A stretch of 34,096 nucleotides of DNA from Scedosporium boydii (Eukaryota; Ascomycota; Sordariomycetes; Microascales; Microascaceae): contig NJFT01000326.1 in NCBI GenBank assembly GCA_002221725.1, forward strand, positions 1 through 34,096, given 5' to 3'. Of this stretch, positions 1 through 10,816 are shown in pieces. The position numbers and the translations under genes were made by a program. The notes beneath the pieces were generated by a model. It was given only the letters and a program-made list of their open reading frames with translations, did not search any database and was not told where the DNA came from. How positions within the stretch are numbered: position 1 is the stretch's first letter; every line of letters starts with the position of its first letter.

Positions 1-19
1 CCCCCCCCCCCCCCCCCCC
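1..19. repeat. C19 homopolymer at window start
   Basis: Nineteen consecutive C residues begin the window. They lie just upstream of a plausible 3' splice site (CAG at 26-28), so the run may belong to an intron's pyrimidine tract. Its position at the very edge also suits an assembly stop or artefact. Confidence 0.9.
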
Positions 20-28
20 GAAAAACAG

Positions 29-370
29 AACTCCATCCTCAAAGCCGTCATCGCCGAATCCACCACCACCGGCACCCCGCCCGCCTACAAATTCGCCTGC
101 AACTCCACCATCGTGCAACACCTCGTGCCCACCTCGCAGCTCAACAAGGCCAAGGGCACCGCCGTCAAGGATGAGGAGCCCCACGTGACGACGAGCGCCG
201 AGGAGCCCAAGAGCACCGACGGCAAGCCCCACGTCGGCAGGCGGGGTATGCATAGCGCTACCGGTGCTTATTGGGATGAGAAGAGGGATGGGATGTGGAG
301 CTTTAAGTATGATGGGGGTGAGGGCAAGGGGATGGATGTTGTTGTTATGTTGATCTGGATTGGAATCTAG
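29..370 (+). CDS. Tctex-type dynein light chain, 3' exon (partial)
   Basis: This is the C-terminal part of a Tctex1/DYNLT-family light chain, a small dimeric subunit of cytoplasmic dynein that binds the intermediate chain and cargo. The frame is open from the window edge to TAG at 368-370. The exon probably starts at 29, after CAG at 26-28, because the next residues (NSILKAVIAES) fit the family helix before the first strand. Family-like blocks follow: YKFACNSTIVQHL, then TGAYWDEKRDG, and a terminal hydrophobic strand ending LIWIGI, comparable to the end of other Tctex chains. Between the first strand and the TGAYWD block there is a charged, Lys/Glu-rich insertion of about 30 residues that the short animal proteins lack. 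The 5' exons lie outside the window. An ATG is missing here because the gene is truncated by the window edge, not because it is broken. Identification rests on remembered family pattern. Confidence 0.8.
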   Translation, partial: NSILKAVIAESTTTGTPPAYKFACNSTIVQHLVPTSQLNKAKGTAVKDEEPHVTTSAEEPKSTDGKPHVGRRGMHSATGAYWDEKRDGMWSFKYDGGEGKGMDVVVMLIWIGI

Positions 371-1048
371 GGGGAGGGAAGGGATGCAGTGGGGTTTTTA
401 GGAGGGGTAGGGGGAAGCTGAGAGATGTGAGGAAGCGTATCCTGGTTATGTGTGGGTAACCAGGTGCGTGTGAGGCTGAGGTGAGAGACGGAGAGGCAGA
501 ACCTGGGCGTCTCGGATTGGTCATTCCTTTTTTATCTGCACATTTGTTCTCCCGTTTTCAACTTGAGAAACGTCGTATTATCTCCGCGTACAATTGTCAA
601 ATCTTCGTTTTTTTTCTTTTGTCACACTGGTCATTTGCTCGTGGTGACTTAGGATGGCAGACTTCGTACGGGACAGACTGACGCATGAAGCGCCTCCCCC
701 GCCTTTGAACGTGGTTGCCGAGTAAGCAGGATTGCTGAAGGCGGGAAAAGAGACTCGGGCTGTCTGGCGGAACAAGAAGCATAGAGGACTTCTTTTCTCT
801 ACTTAGACTCAAGGCGAGGGCCAATTGCGAAGAGGCATGTTCCCATATAGAGAGTAAACCAAAACCTCTTGGACAACGTAGTTAGTGCACGAGGAGAGGT
901 AGATGGAGAAACGGGCTCATATTTCAATCCTAACGCCATGACCTATCTTCCGTATACCATGAATGCCAATCTTGCCCTTCCCATTCCCTTTTCTATGATG
1001 CAGATCCCATACGCCCCTTAACCCATAAAAGCCCGCTTAACACCTCGC
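371..1048. other. Convergent intergenic region (3' flanks)
   Basis: This is the space between the 3' ends of the dynein light chain gene (+) and the ceramidase gene (-). It should hold both 3' UTRs. The short ORFs here show no recognisable protein and no splice-linked extension. I see no RNA gene. Confidence 0.6.
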
Positions 1049-3473
1049 TCACTTCACGGGGCTCACCAACCTAAACTCCCCACTAACACCCTCAAACCCA
1101 GTAATATCCCCCCAAAGACTCTTATAATCCCCAAAATACCTAAACCGATACGTGCCCTCTTTGGCGCCTTCATCCTCCTTCGTCTCCCAAACGAGATCCA
1201 CCTCGCTAAACCCCAACAACTCGCTCGTCCTCCTCCAATGAAAGACGAGATACCAGTCCGAATCATCGCGGACGACCTCCCAGTCGTCGTCGGAGACCTT
1301 CTTCTGCACGATGGCAAAGTTGTCTTCGAGACGGAGGTTGTTGCGGGGGTTCGCGGCAACGAAGGTCGCATTCACGACGGCGCCAAGGGGGTACTCCTCT
1401 GCTACGTCGGTGAGTACGTCTCCGAACTTTTTGAAAATGGGGGCGCTGTCGAATACGACAGGGCTGATGAAGTTGAGGGAGACGTTGGTGTTGTCGGGCG
1501 GGAACGGTTGGGGGAGGTTATTGGAGTCGCCGGCGGCGGAAGACGCGGAGAGATAGGGGAGGAAAGTGAGCGTGCGGTTGATGTAGGCGGCGAGTGTATG
1601 GGGGCCGTAGAGCGTTGAGGCGCCTTCGTATCGTTGGATACTGTTTGAGCAATGTTAGTCTTTTGTTTCCTCACCATTGTAATCTTCCGCCAGAACTAGA
1701 GACACACCTGTATTCCTCTTCTGTCGCAATGTAATGGGCATAACTATTTGCCGGGCCGCCCAAAACCACAATCGGTTCTGTTGATCGATCAAAATCCGAG
1801 AAAAACAGTTCCTTCGCCCCATTCCTCACCGCGTCCTTCCAGCGACGCCCACTCATTGTAGTCGCCTCACCAGGACTCACGATGATGAAGAACTGTCCGA
1901 CCCGGAAAGCCTGGATATCGACAATGTTAGGCGTCCAGTCATAAGGCTCATGCATCTCGCCCACGTCGAGGAGAATCGGCTTATCGCCTTGGCACCTCTC
2001 CTGTTCATCGGTGGGATCCCTCAGAAGATGTGATATCACTCGCCACATAGGCATGTTGGTCTCGTTGGAATGGTGTTGTGTGAAATCAAAGGCACCTGGA
2101 CCGTCGGATGTCCCAGCTGCGAAGGAGTATCCGAGTGAGGCCGGGCAAGCCTGGGCTCGGGTGCCGTTGGGGAGGACGAAGTCGAAGAACGACATGTTGT
2201 GGAAGACGTGGAATGACTTGACGACGCCACCCAGAATTGGCACCTCTTTTGATTCCATAGTATCGCAGAGATCTCTCGCTGCCTCGAACTGCCTCTTTCC
2301 AATCTCGTAGCACGATGAGGCGCCGTTATCCTTCGCTCTGAAATAAGGACCTCGACCGTGACACTTTTGGCTCCTACCGTCAGAACAAGTACTTCTTTCG
2401 AAGTTACATACACCACCGGTATCATCCTCGCACCAGGCGCCGAGAACATTCGGGCTAACATCTCCTACACTGGCCTGCGAAAATCCGGCGACGAAGTCAT
2501 CGCTGACGCCGTCGAGAAGGCGCATGTCCTTTTCCAGCAGATCGGCAGCAACCCCTTTGTTGTCGCCGGTGACTAGAGTATTGTTCCCAAGCATCGAAGT
2601 CCCATGGGTGGGGAACCAAGTAAGGACGGCGATAGTCTTGTCGTCCGAGGACCGTTGGAACTTGAGCATCGTCATGTCCTTTTCGACGGTCCCGTCGTCT
2701 ATCGCGCTAATGTTGTACCTGTTCCGTTCTGCAGCTGGGTTCGCAAAATAGGCAAAGAGACTGCGATTTATGCTCGCACCGTAAACCTTCGTAAGCCCGA
2801 CACTCAAGCGGCCAGGTACTAGACTTTCATGAGCTCTCTTGATGGACAGAAGGGCACCGTCAACTATGGCCTTGAAACTCTGCTTATCGAAACCTTTGCT
2901 CGTGATCTGTGGTAGCAGATAGTTGAGCCACGCACCCGGACCCGAGTGAGAGTGCGTCGCTGTTACGGCAAGGTTATGTTGTCCGTACACAGCATATTCG
3001 GGTCCCAGGGCGGACAGTCCGGAGAGGATGCCATAGCGCACTGCGGTATCTCCGGATTGCGTATCGAGAACGAGATAGACGAAGCGGTCTTCCGGACGGC
3101 TGGTACTTCCGACAATGAATGCACGGGAGTATAGTCTCTGGCGTAGACCGGTGCCGACTTGGTTGGCATCGGCATATCCCATCAAGTTTATCTCGACGAC
3201 CGGCCCGGTGATGTCGGCTTTGCCGGCGCCGATGAGATATTGATCGTCATCGAGGACAACGGGGAGCCGGACCTTCGAATCGCCGAATATTCCTGGGAGG
3301 ACAGGCTTCTCCGGAACTCGCAAGATGCTAGTTGAGATATAAACAACGACCAGGGAGGAGAGAAGCGCGGTCAGGAATAGTAGAGGCTTTAGTATGCGTG
3401 GGCCTGTCGACGGTGCCTGACGGCTCGACGAGCCTCGAGCGGACTGATTCTCACAGTCCTCCTGAGGCTTCAT
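1049..3473 (-). CDS. Neutral/alkaline (non-lysosomal) ceramidase
   Basis: Coding segments are complement(1049..1640, 1708..3473), 785 residues. The enzyme hydrolyses ceramide to sphingosine and a fatty acid. Visible family marks, by residue: HSHSGPG with putative zinc ligands His174 and His176; PTHGTSM with His290; and GDVSPN with the presumed nucleophile Ser340. The C-terminal immunoglobulin-like region lies in the second exon and begins near the family's IQRYEG-STLYGPH segment. The 67-bp intron (1641-1707) has donor GTGTGT, branch GACTAAC and acceptor CAG, and joining it restores that segment in frame. ATG at 3473 is chosen because the longer frame has only a TTG upstream. Residues 28-51 form one strongly hydrophobic segment after a polar Ser/Arg-containing head. 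This suggests a signal-anchor (type II) or a retained signal peptide, with the catalytic domain in the lumen or outside the cell. The gene stands alone. Confidence 0.93.
1641..1707 (-). other. Ceramidase intron
   Basis: This is a 67-bp phase-2 intron on the minus strand. It has a GTGTGT donor after ...TACAG, a GACTAACA branch site and a CAAACAG acceptor. Removing it avoids the stop codon that ends the 5' open frame and restores the conserved EEY-IQRYEG reading. Confidence 0.85.
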
Positions 3474-6400
3474 TTTTACTAACCCATGGGAACACAAAAA
3501 CGCTGTGTTTTGTTATGGATGAGGTTAGATGAAGCTCTGGAGTCTGCTTTGTGAGAGGTTTATGGCTCGGGCGGGCTTTGACGTTAAAGGTGCAGCGGTT
3601 GGGTGCAGTTGCCCCATGACGTAGTCCGTTGCTCCAATGGCAGTTGTGAATCGTGACCATGGAGCAGGCACCATATCTGTTTCTGTTTCGGTTTCGCTGC
3701 TTGTCCCTAGCACCTTCTCGATCTCCGGCCCAATAAGAAATACATAGAGGATCTGTCTTGTGACACTGATGGTCTCGGAATGTGGAAGCCTCGAACCTCG
3801 AGCTGTTATTCTACAGGTCAAGCTGGCTGAGGACTTTAGACACTCGTTATTTCACCCATGTCCATAATCAATTACAGCATTGAAGCTTTCTAGACTCTCT
3901 TGGCTTGTCTTAGGAAGTTACTTGCTATCCGCTGTGCATTTGGCAGCAGCTTAGTACACTCTTCACATGTCAACTAACAAATCCTACTAGCACCGGAACT
4001 CGTTGCAGCAGCGAGCACCTTAGCAGGGAATCAAACATAGTAATGCCAGTCCGGCAGTTGTCAACTTTGAATTAATACTCAAGCTCCCCAATATGGGGCT
4101 GATAGTGTAGTTATAAAGGAATGCATGTGGCGGCTGACCCCAACCTGGTAGTCAGTCGCAAGACAAAGGAATTGTTCATGGCCATGATGGTGTGCTCGAG
4201 ACCCTTGTTGGTGGGCCGGAATTAGATCGGGATCAAAATATTCCGTACCCATGGGCTCGGAGATGGAGGTGGGGAGAGACGGCAGGACAATTGGAGTTGG
4301 AAATGTGATTAATAATGTAGAATGTGCGTGTGCTCTTGTCGAGTTGGTTCCCTCTCAAAACACTAACTCGGCGAGATTTCGTGATGTTCGGTTTGGAATG
4401 CTTCAAGGGTGAGTTTCGGTGCTTTAGGTTTTCGGCATTTTTGTTGGAGGGTACGAAGTAGGGAGCGAAGAGTTGTGACGCAGACTCATGTCGAGTTCAC
4501 AAGAAGATGAGGCTATGCCAAGGTACAAGTACTAATACACAGGTACACTACGAAGTAATATAATCTGCAATCTCTACCCCGCCCCCACCTTCTGCTTCAC
4601 ATCAAGTGCGTGCAGTGCAGCATCGTTGGTTGGTGTTCACTTCCTTTTTAGACTGCACTTTCTACTATTTTACGCTACAATTGTACATACTTAGCAATAA
4701 CGACCCTGCTGGATTATTAGAAAGTAGAATGTACCCTGCTCGTGTTATCTATTCTAAACATGTGAAATACAACGGAGGAAATTGCGTTGTATCCTCAGGT
4801 CCGAGGGAATTTCAGGGCGAAGGAGATAGCCAGGGGACAACAATGTGACAACTTAGAGTCTCGCGTTTGCTGGGTGATGCATCGCTGAGAACATTTCTGA
4901 GCAACGAAAAGGAGCACCGTTGACCCGAAGTCCGAAACGGGTAGATTGATGGCCCCCGGAGTTCATCAGATAAAGGCAAAAGCTTCCATCAGATCTTTCC
5001 GCGCTTCGGCTCACAATTTTTAGCCCGAGCCAGCCGAATCTCCGCAAAGCTCCGCCCTCCTTCTCTGCTCCCTTGCGTGTCGATAGTGTCGTATCCTTGA
5101 TCAAGGCGATGGCGCAAGCTTGACCGCTAACCATTTAAAAACAGCTCCGTGCTTCGACGCCAAAATGGACGTGGACTTGCGGCAGGCTGGCTGGCCAGCC
5201 AAGCAATCACGTCACAGACTCGACATGTCACTTGCCGCATTCCTCTGCGGGATTTCGTACATGAACGGACACGGCAGGTACATCTAGGCCTGAATCTCAC
5301 GGCCAGGGAAATCAAAAAGACAGGGGACGTCATTCTGGAAAGTCGGGTCCATGGACGTTGACGCATCACTGATCCATCAGATCGACGCCATAGCCACAAG
5401 AGAAAAAACGCCTCAATTTTATAGGCTTTGAGCGCTCAATCTTTATCGACATCAGATACAGCCCGAACGGAGGGAACATTACAAATTCAGGGTCCTGCGA
5501 AGGGGCACCCCTCCCAAACTGTATCGCCTATCATTCTGATACCGCACACCTAGGTTCATCGGCTTGGCGGTGGATGCGTCTGTCCTTTATGCCCTTTTAG
5601 GAGAGCTTTCGCAATGCCTCGGAGAAGCTCAAATCGCGCAAGTACCTGTTATTAATCTGAATTCGGGGCCGTCACAGGTACTCGCCGACCCGTGGACTGG
5701 ACACAGAGACCAGACAGAAACACACAAAACGCAGGCACGGAAACAGGTTTCTATGCCCGTTTCTAGCCTCCGTGGTACCTTGCCGCGCTTCCCTTCCCAT
5801 CCCATCCCACCACCTCTTAGTCTCGTCGCTAATTCCGGGCTTGCCCTTACAATATTGCACTTCACCATCACCCTACTCTACACTACTACTTCATACAATA
5901 AATATCCTGCACTCCTTGTCGCGTCCAAGTGGAGCGCAGAGCGGGAACTGGAGACCGACCAGACTTCGTTTTAGTACTTTTAGCGGCGTCGCCAGCTGCG
6001 AAGAGAATGGTGCAAACACACCTGGACCCTTTTCTGGCTAACCCCTCCGTCTTTATTCCCTGCTATCCTCTCGCTTTTGCATATCCATCCTCTCCACCCT
6101 CTCCACCTAGAGATCTCTTTGCTACCCAGTCCCATAATTCCTCGATATAGAGAATGTCCGTCCCAGAGGTGTTCTCCTAGTGACTACTGTTTCTAGTGCT
6201 GTTCTCCGTGTCGCCGCTCCTCTCATACAATCCCCCCACCCCACCGCGCCGCTACTTTTCTGCCTACGAACTTTTTTTTTTCCTTTTTAATTTTCTTCCT
6301 TCCCCTCCCATCTTTGCGACGCGCCCACCATGCTCGGATCTCTCTAACACATATACCCAAGAGGCCTCGTTTCTGTGCCTTTACGTCGAGGGCAAGCGAC

Positions 6401-6668
6401 CAACCCCGAAGGCGACTTGAGTGCTGGGCTCTGTGTCGCAGCGGGTATTTTCGGAGAGAAGGCGAATCTCTTTCCCCTTTGGACGGCTGGTGGACCATCG
6501 CGATTCGTATATACCTCTTTGCCACCCGGAGATTCCTTGAATCGATTCTTCACCGGCACGCAGTCGAAAAAGAAAAAGGAAGCAAAAGTTTTGGAACTTC
6601 ACTTCCCTTGTTTCAGCCCGGAACTCGACTAGTAAACTCGGGCTGTTCCGAGTTTACCTACTTTCCAC
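3474..6668. promoter_or_regulatory. Divergent intergenic region, ceramidase / SIS gene
   Basis: This 3.2 kb spacer must contain both promoters. I find no ORF in it with recognisable protein character. Two copies of the dispersed 9-mer TACGAAGTA lie at 4452-4460 and 4549-4557, and a perfect 12-bp palindrome lies at 5189-5200. The last kilobase is pyrimidine-rich (for example a T-rich run near 6270-6300), as in fungal core promoters and 5' leaders. A 10-bp hairpin (6632-6657) ends the region. Confidence 0.6.
6632..6657 (+). promoter_or_regulatory. Perfect hairpin 11 nt before the SIS-gene ATG
   Basis: GTAAACTCGG (6632-6641) and CCGAGTTTAC (6648-6657) are exact reverse complements separated by a 6-nt loop. 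The second arm ends 11 nt before ATG 6669. If transcribed, this is a stable stem at about -37 to -12 of the mRNA. At the DNA level it is a palindromic protein site. Which of these applies cannot be told from sequence. Confidence 0.7.
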
Positions 6669-7976
6669 ATGACAACCACCCGGATCGGCCATCCTGTCAT
6701 GGCAAACCGCCAACTCGAGCACCGGCCTGTTCAGAATAGTGCTGTCTTTGTTCCCGGCGTGGACCAATTCGCTGCCGTACCTCCTCCGTCGCCTCCGTCC
6801 CCTTCGGTACACCCGTCCACGGCGGTGTATCTTTGCGATCAGTTCGAGGAGCTCGATTTGGAGCAGGTAGGCCGGCGCTTGAGTCGGCACGCAACGAATG
6901 GCGTGGCAGAACACCATGCCTCCTCGGAGAAGAGGCTGCACGGCGCCCTTCACGTCCTTAATACTGAGGCTACGGCGCTGAGATATATCACACGTCTCTA
7001 TGAGAGCGATCCTGTTGCGCGGGACGGGTTTTGCAGGACAATTGAGGTCATAACGAGGCATAATGCCGAGAAGGGGAAGTTGATAATCATCGGCGTGGGC
7101 AAGTCGGGCCTTATCGCCAAGAAGCTTGTGGCAACGTTCAACAGTCTAGCGATCCCTACCATTTTTCTTCACCCGACCGAGGCTCTGCACGGTGACCTTG
7201 GCGTTATCGGCCGCCATGATACCATCATGTTCATTACATATTCCGGAAGGACGCAGGAGCTCCTAGGTCTTTTACCACATATCGACGCGTCTTTACCGGT
7301 CATACTCCTCACTTCGCATACCCGGCCGGAGGGATGCGATTTCATACGTCTACGACCTGATACGATCCTCCTGCCGGCACCAGTGCACGAGTCGGAAACT
7401 ACGTCGTTTGGAGTGCCGGCTCCGACGACGTCGACTACTGTTGCGCTCGCTGTTGGAGACGCAGTTGCGATAACGGCGGCCAAGGAGATTCACAGCAACG
7501 TCACCCGTGTCTTTGCGAAGCATCACCCTGGCGGAGCCATTGGAGCGGCGTATAGACGACCCGAGACCACGCGAGATATTGCATTACCACTACACGACAT
7601 ACCCCTCTTCGAAGCGCGCCAGCCATCGACAGGCGCCGACGTCCTCAAGGCGGGATACGCGTCCAAGTGCGGCTGGGTCAGACTCAAAGATGGTCGCGTG
7701 GCCTCGCCGAGCAGGATAAAGGACCTCGGGAACGAGGAGCTAGTTGCGCGACTTGAGCATGTCGCTGGGCTGTTTGTGGCCCGCGATGACATGCTGTCCA
7801 TATGTGGGAGTACAAATCTACGACGGGCTGTGGACTTTGTCGTTAGCAACATGAAGCAGGCTTCGGATGACGGAGAGGACGTGTGCAACTCGAGGACGAT
7901 CCTGGCGGTTCTGGAGAAGGGGGAGATAATGGGGGTGTTAGAGGTTGGGGAGCTCCTCAATTGGAATGAATCATGA
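6669..7976 (+). CDS. SIS-domain protein, KpsF/GutQ (arabinose-5-phosphate isomerase)-like
   Basis: This is a single-exon gene of 435 residues. The N-terminal 80 residues are low in complexity and Pro/Ser-rich. The SIS sugar-phosphate isomerase domain spans about 95-300. It shows GVGKSG (142-147), HPTEALHGDLG (168-178), YSGRTQEL (191-198), PTTSTT with ALAVGDA (252-265) and HPGGAIG (286-292). The order matches bacterial KpsF/GutQ, which interconvert ribulose- and arabinose-5-phosphate. The C-terminal 120 residues end in a weak CBS-like repeat (ILAVLEKGEIMGVLEVGELL), again as in KpsF. Fungi do not make KDO, so the natural substrate is uncertain. A sugar-phosphate isomerase or a sugar-phosphate-sensing role is an inference. 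The first ATG of the frame is used, and an in-frame ATG at 6699 is an alternative. The start codon lies just downstream of the hairpin at 6632-6657. Confidence 0.88.
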   Translation: MTTTRIGHPVMANRQLEHRPVQNSAVFVPGVDQFAAVPPPSPPSPSVHPSTAVYLCDQFEELDLEQVGRRLSRHATNGVAEHHASSEKRLHGALHVLNTEATALRYITRLYESDPVARDGFCRTIEVITRHNAEKGKLIIIGVGKSGLIAKKLVATFNSLAIPTIFLHPTEALHGDLGVIGRHDTIMFITYSGRTQELLGLLPHIDASLPVILLTSHTRPEGCDFIRLRPDTILLPAPVHESETTSFGVPAPTTSTTVALAVGDAVAITAAKEIHSNVTRVFAKHHPGGAIGAAYRRPETTRDIALPLHDIPLFEARQPSTGADVLKAGYASKCGWVRLKDGRVASPSRIKDLGNEELVARLEHVAGLFVARDDMLSICGSTNLRRAVDFVVSNMKQASDDGEDVCNSRTILAVLEKGEIMGVLEVGELLNWNES

Positions 7977-9755
7977 TACATGGCAGGCGGCACTCTTGAC
8001 TACATTTTTTGGTTTATTACAGTTTCTCTTTTTCTTTTCCTTTTTTCTTTTCTCCTAATCTCCTTGTCTCACATTTGCATATATATACTTGCTAGTATGG
8101 ATTTGGCAAGGATTTGAAAAAGATAGATGGCGGCTTTTTTTTATTCGTCTTTTTAAGACCATTCATCATGGGCTAATTGTCCTCATCTGGGCGCTGGCAT
8201 GGAACGGGGGATTCGAGGGCGTCCTAAACCCCTCTGTTTTGTTTGTTATTTTACACTTGTTCCTTTTAATTTTTAGGGGCAGCATTCCTTTTTCCTAGTT
8301 CGGGTTAAGTCCTTCATGTCTAGATTCAGACCGACTGAATCTCGGACGGCGGTCGAAGAAGAGTTTGGGCGTCGTCAGTACTCAAGAGGGCGTTTTTATC
8401 TTTTCCCCCTTTCACTTTTAAGCCCTGCAGAACTTTTGGTGGTTATGCCCGAAAAGTTACAAAGAAGAAAGAGGAAAAAGAAAAGAAAGACTATCTATCC
8501 CCCGACCTCGAGTGCGCAAGGGGTTAGATAGTATTGCTAGTAAGGTGCTTCATTCTCCTCATGGACGGAGCGGAGAGCCTGCCCGGCACTTCTTGGCGAT
8601 GATGGAGAATTATTAATAGGGCTGGCTCCTCATCGCCGTTGTCGGACCTGCGCTAATGTTGGATGGACAATGCCCCGCATGGGTTTTGATGTAATGGGGA
8701 TCTCGACTCAACGCCGAAGCCAGTCGGTGATTCTAGCATTAATAATTGATGTGAGGGCGAAGACCCGACCGGACTGGAACGATGTATCCGGGGTTGATGT
8801 TCATTGCCGAGTCGTGAAGCACTACCCCCGGTACCCCTTGTAGCCTCTTGAAGTGCTAGGCTTTTGACATCCGAGAGGCAGGAAAGAAAAGAAGAAGAGA
8901 GAAGTTTGCCAAAAAAGAGAAACGAAGAAGAGTAATGAGAAGAAAAAGGATTGGCTTTCCGATTCTCGTGAACCACCCACACTATACGAAAATTGCATCT
9001 CCGCTTAGCATCATTAAACCACTCGAGTACTAACTACTCCTCTTTACTACCCTAAAAGTTCGCACCAGCCACAAGTCTTCAATGGTATAAGTTAGAGAGA
9101 GGATTGCCGCTTCTCCTAGGACTTACTTGATGTTAGGTAGTTGGAGAGCTTATCGTTATCGATGTGTGTGCTGATAACGCTGCACAAATGTGAGGGGGGA
9201 ATTTTGCAACCCCGCGGAAGCTACGCAATACAGTCTACTAAATGGACAAGCACTGTACATTCCTGCCAAATTTGTTGAAGGATATACTGTGCCTTGCACA
9301 AAATCGGCACGGCCACCCCGCTGACTCGGTATGACTAAAGGCGCAAAACCTCGACTCTCATTGCTCCACTGAATTCCTACTAATTCTAATCCTTGCTCAC
9401 TAAACGGGCCACTACAAACTCATGGAACATGCTTCTTTACAAACCACCCCCGCCAAATTTCTAATTTGCAAGGGGAATTAAGCCGACTTTTTCAACCTCG
9501 ACGAAGTACTTCAACGCCTGGTTTGCCACTTCCTCCTCCAGACTAAACATTTCCCGCCAATATCAACTTCACCTCCTTTTTCCCTTTGGCGTTCTTTCGG
9601 TTTTTATTTTCCTCTTCTCCATTTTCGGTCAGTTTGATCCTCAAAACTCATCCCCAATCCCATCGATTCCGTCGAAAAAAGGGACTCAATCCCTCAAACG
9701 AACGAAAACCTTAAAAAATCTCGTCAGTCAAATCCGCGACCGGAGACCACTCACA
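7977..9755. promoter_or_regulatory. Intergenic region, SIS gene 3' flank and DRE2 promoter
   Basis: The first few hundred bases are T/C-rich and probably the SIS-gene 3' UTR. A purine-rich strand (about 8880-8950) and AT-rich spots follow. A cluster of three GATA-type sites lies at 9150-9177. The final 200 bp are CT-rich and run into the DRE2 leader, with CACAATGGCG around the start codon. No protein or RNA gene is supported here. Confidence 0.55.
9150..9177. promoter_or_regulatory. GATA-factor site cluster upstream of DRE2
   Basis: TTATCG occurs twice in direct tandem (9150-9155, 9156-9161) and TGATAA follows (9172-9177). All three fit the HGATAR consensus on one strand or the other. CGTTATC and GATAACG also form a 7-bp inverted repeat. 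The cluster lies about 580 bp upstream of the DRE2 ATG. That a GATA factor acts here is inference. Confidence 0.35.
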
Positions 9756-10816
9756 ATGGCGCCAGGCCTCATCATCGACAACACCCCCGACCTCGACTTC
9801 ACCCCCTTCCCCACCAAATCCCTCCCCCCCAAGCAACCCGCCACCACACAGCAGCGAACCCTCCTCCTCGCGGCGCCGTCCCTCGCCTCCAACGAAGCCT
9901 CCCTCCGCGCCGCCATAGCGGGCCACGACCGCTCCACCTCGGACCTGCACATGCTCGACCGGCTCTCGGCGGGGCTCGTCAACCTACCGGCGTCGACCTA
10001 CGATCTCGTGCTCGTGCTGTCAGACGACGCGTCGCTTCTGGACCGCGGGGTGCTCACGAGGGTGCATGATGCGCTGAAGGCGGGGGGTAAGGTGAGGGCG
10101 AGGGAAGGGGTTGAGATTGGCGGGGAGGCGGAGAAGGAGTTTGTTTTGGCCGGGTTGGTGAGGAGTGCGGGGGAGAATGGATTTGAGAAGCCTGATTATG
10201 GGAGTGAGGCGGTTGTGCCGCTGAGGTTGAGGAGGAAGAAGAAGCCCGTTGTTGTGGAGAAGGTGGAGGAGGTCAAGAAGGTGCCTAGTGGGGTTGGATT
10301 TGTGAATCTCGATGACTTGGACGGGGACGATGATGATTTGATTGACGAGGATACCCTTCTTACTGACCAAGACCTCAAGCGACCTCTCAACATCCGTATG
10401 TCCCCTCTCCCCTCTTTTCTTCTTCTCCCTCCCCCCCCCTGCAGATCCTTTCCCTCTTTGTCCTCCCAAAATTCTAACCTTCCTCTCTCTCTCTCGCAAC
10501 AGCCGCCGAATGCCTCCCCAAAGTCGGCAAACGCCGCCGCGCCTGCAAAGACTGCTCCTGCGGCCTCGCCGAACGCCTCGCAGCCGAAGAAGCCGACCGC
10601 CAAGCCGCCGCCGACGCCAAGCTCCGCGAACAAGTCGTCAAGCTGGGCGTCAACGACCTCGCCGAGGTCGACTTCACCGTCCAGGGCAAGGTCGGTTCCT
10701 GCGGGAACTGCTCCCTCGGCGACGCGTTTAGGTGCGATGGCTGTCCGTATATCGGGTTGCCGCCTTTCAAGCCTGGGGAGGAGGTTAGGATATTGAATGA
10801 TGTTGTGCAGTTGTGA
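9756..10816 (+). CDS. DRE2: Fe-S cluster assembly protein Dre2 (anamorsin/CIAPIN1)
   Basis: Coding segments are 9756..10395 and 10503..10816, 317 residues. Dre2 takes electrons from the diflavin reductase Tah18 and supports cytosolic/nuclear Fe-S assembly (CIA pathway). The N-terminal 150 residues form the degenerate methyltransferase-like domain. An acidic linker with [14 protein letters not shown] follows. The C-terminal CIAPIN1 domain, mostly in exon 2, carries C-x10-C-x2-C-x-C (from ECLPK to CKDCSC), with the spacing I recall for the yeast protein. It then has the twin CGNC-x7-CDGC motif that holds the second cluster, and ends in LNDVVQL. The 107-bp intron has GTATGT, a TCTAACC branch, a long pyrimidine tract and CAACAG. 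Without splicing, the frame reads into a spurious Pro/Ser/Arg tail. All eight cluster cysteines are present. The gene converges on KEX1. Confidence 0.95.
10396..10502 (+). other. DRE2: DRE2 intron
   Basis: This is a 107-bp phase-1 intron with a GTATGT donor, a strong C/T tract, a TCTAACC branch site and a CAACAG acceptor. Splicing is needed to bring the CIAPIN1 cysteine motifs into frame. Confidence 0.9.

Noticed and set aside
3474..3497. Longer ceramidase start at TTG 3497
   Set aside because: Not an ATG. ATG 3473 has a good context and directly precedes the anchor segment.
6314..6739. 141-codon ORF overlapping the SIS-gene start
   Set aside because: Out of frame with the SIS gene, no protein character. 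At most a leader uORF.
10396..10796. Unspliced DRE2 reading frame to 10796
   Set aside because: It reads through the intron and gives a shifted Ser/Ala/Pro tail. The spliced frame gives all CIAPIN1 cysteines.
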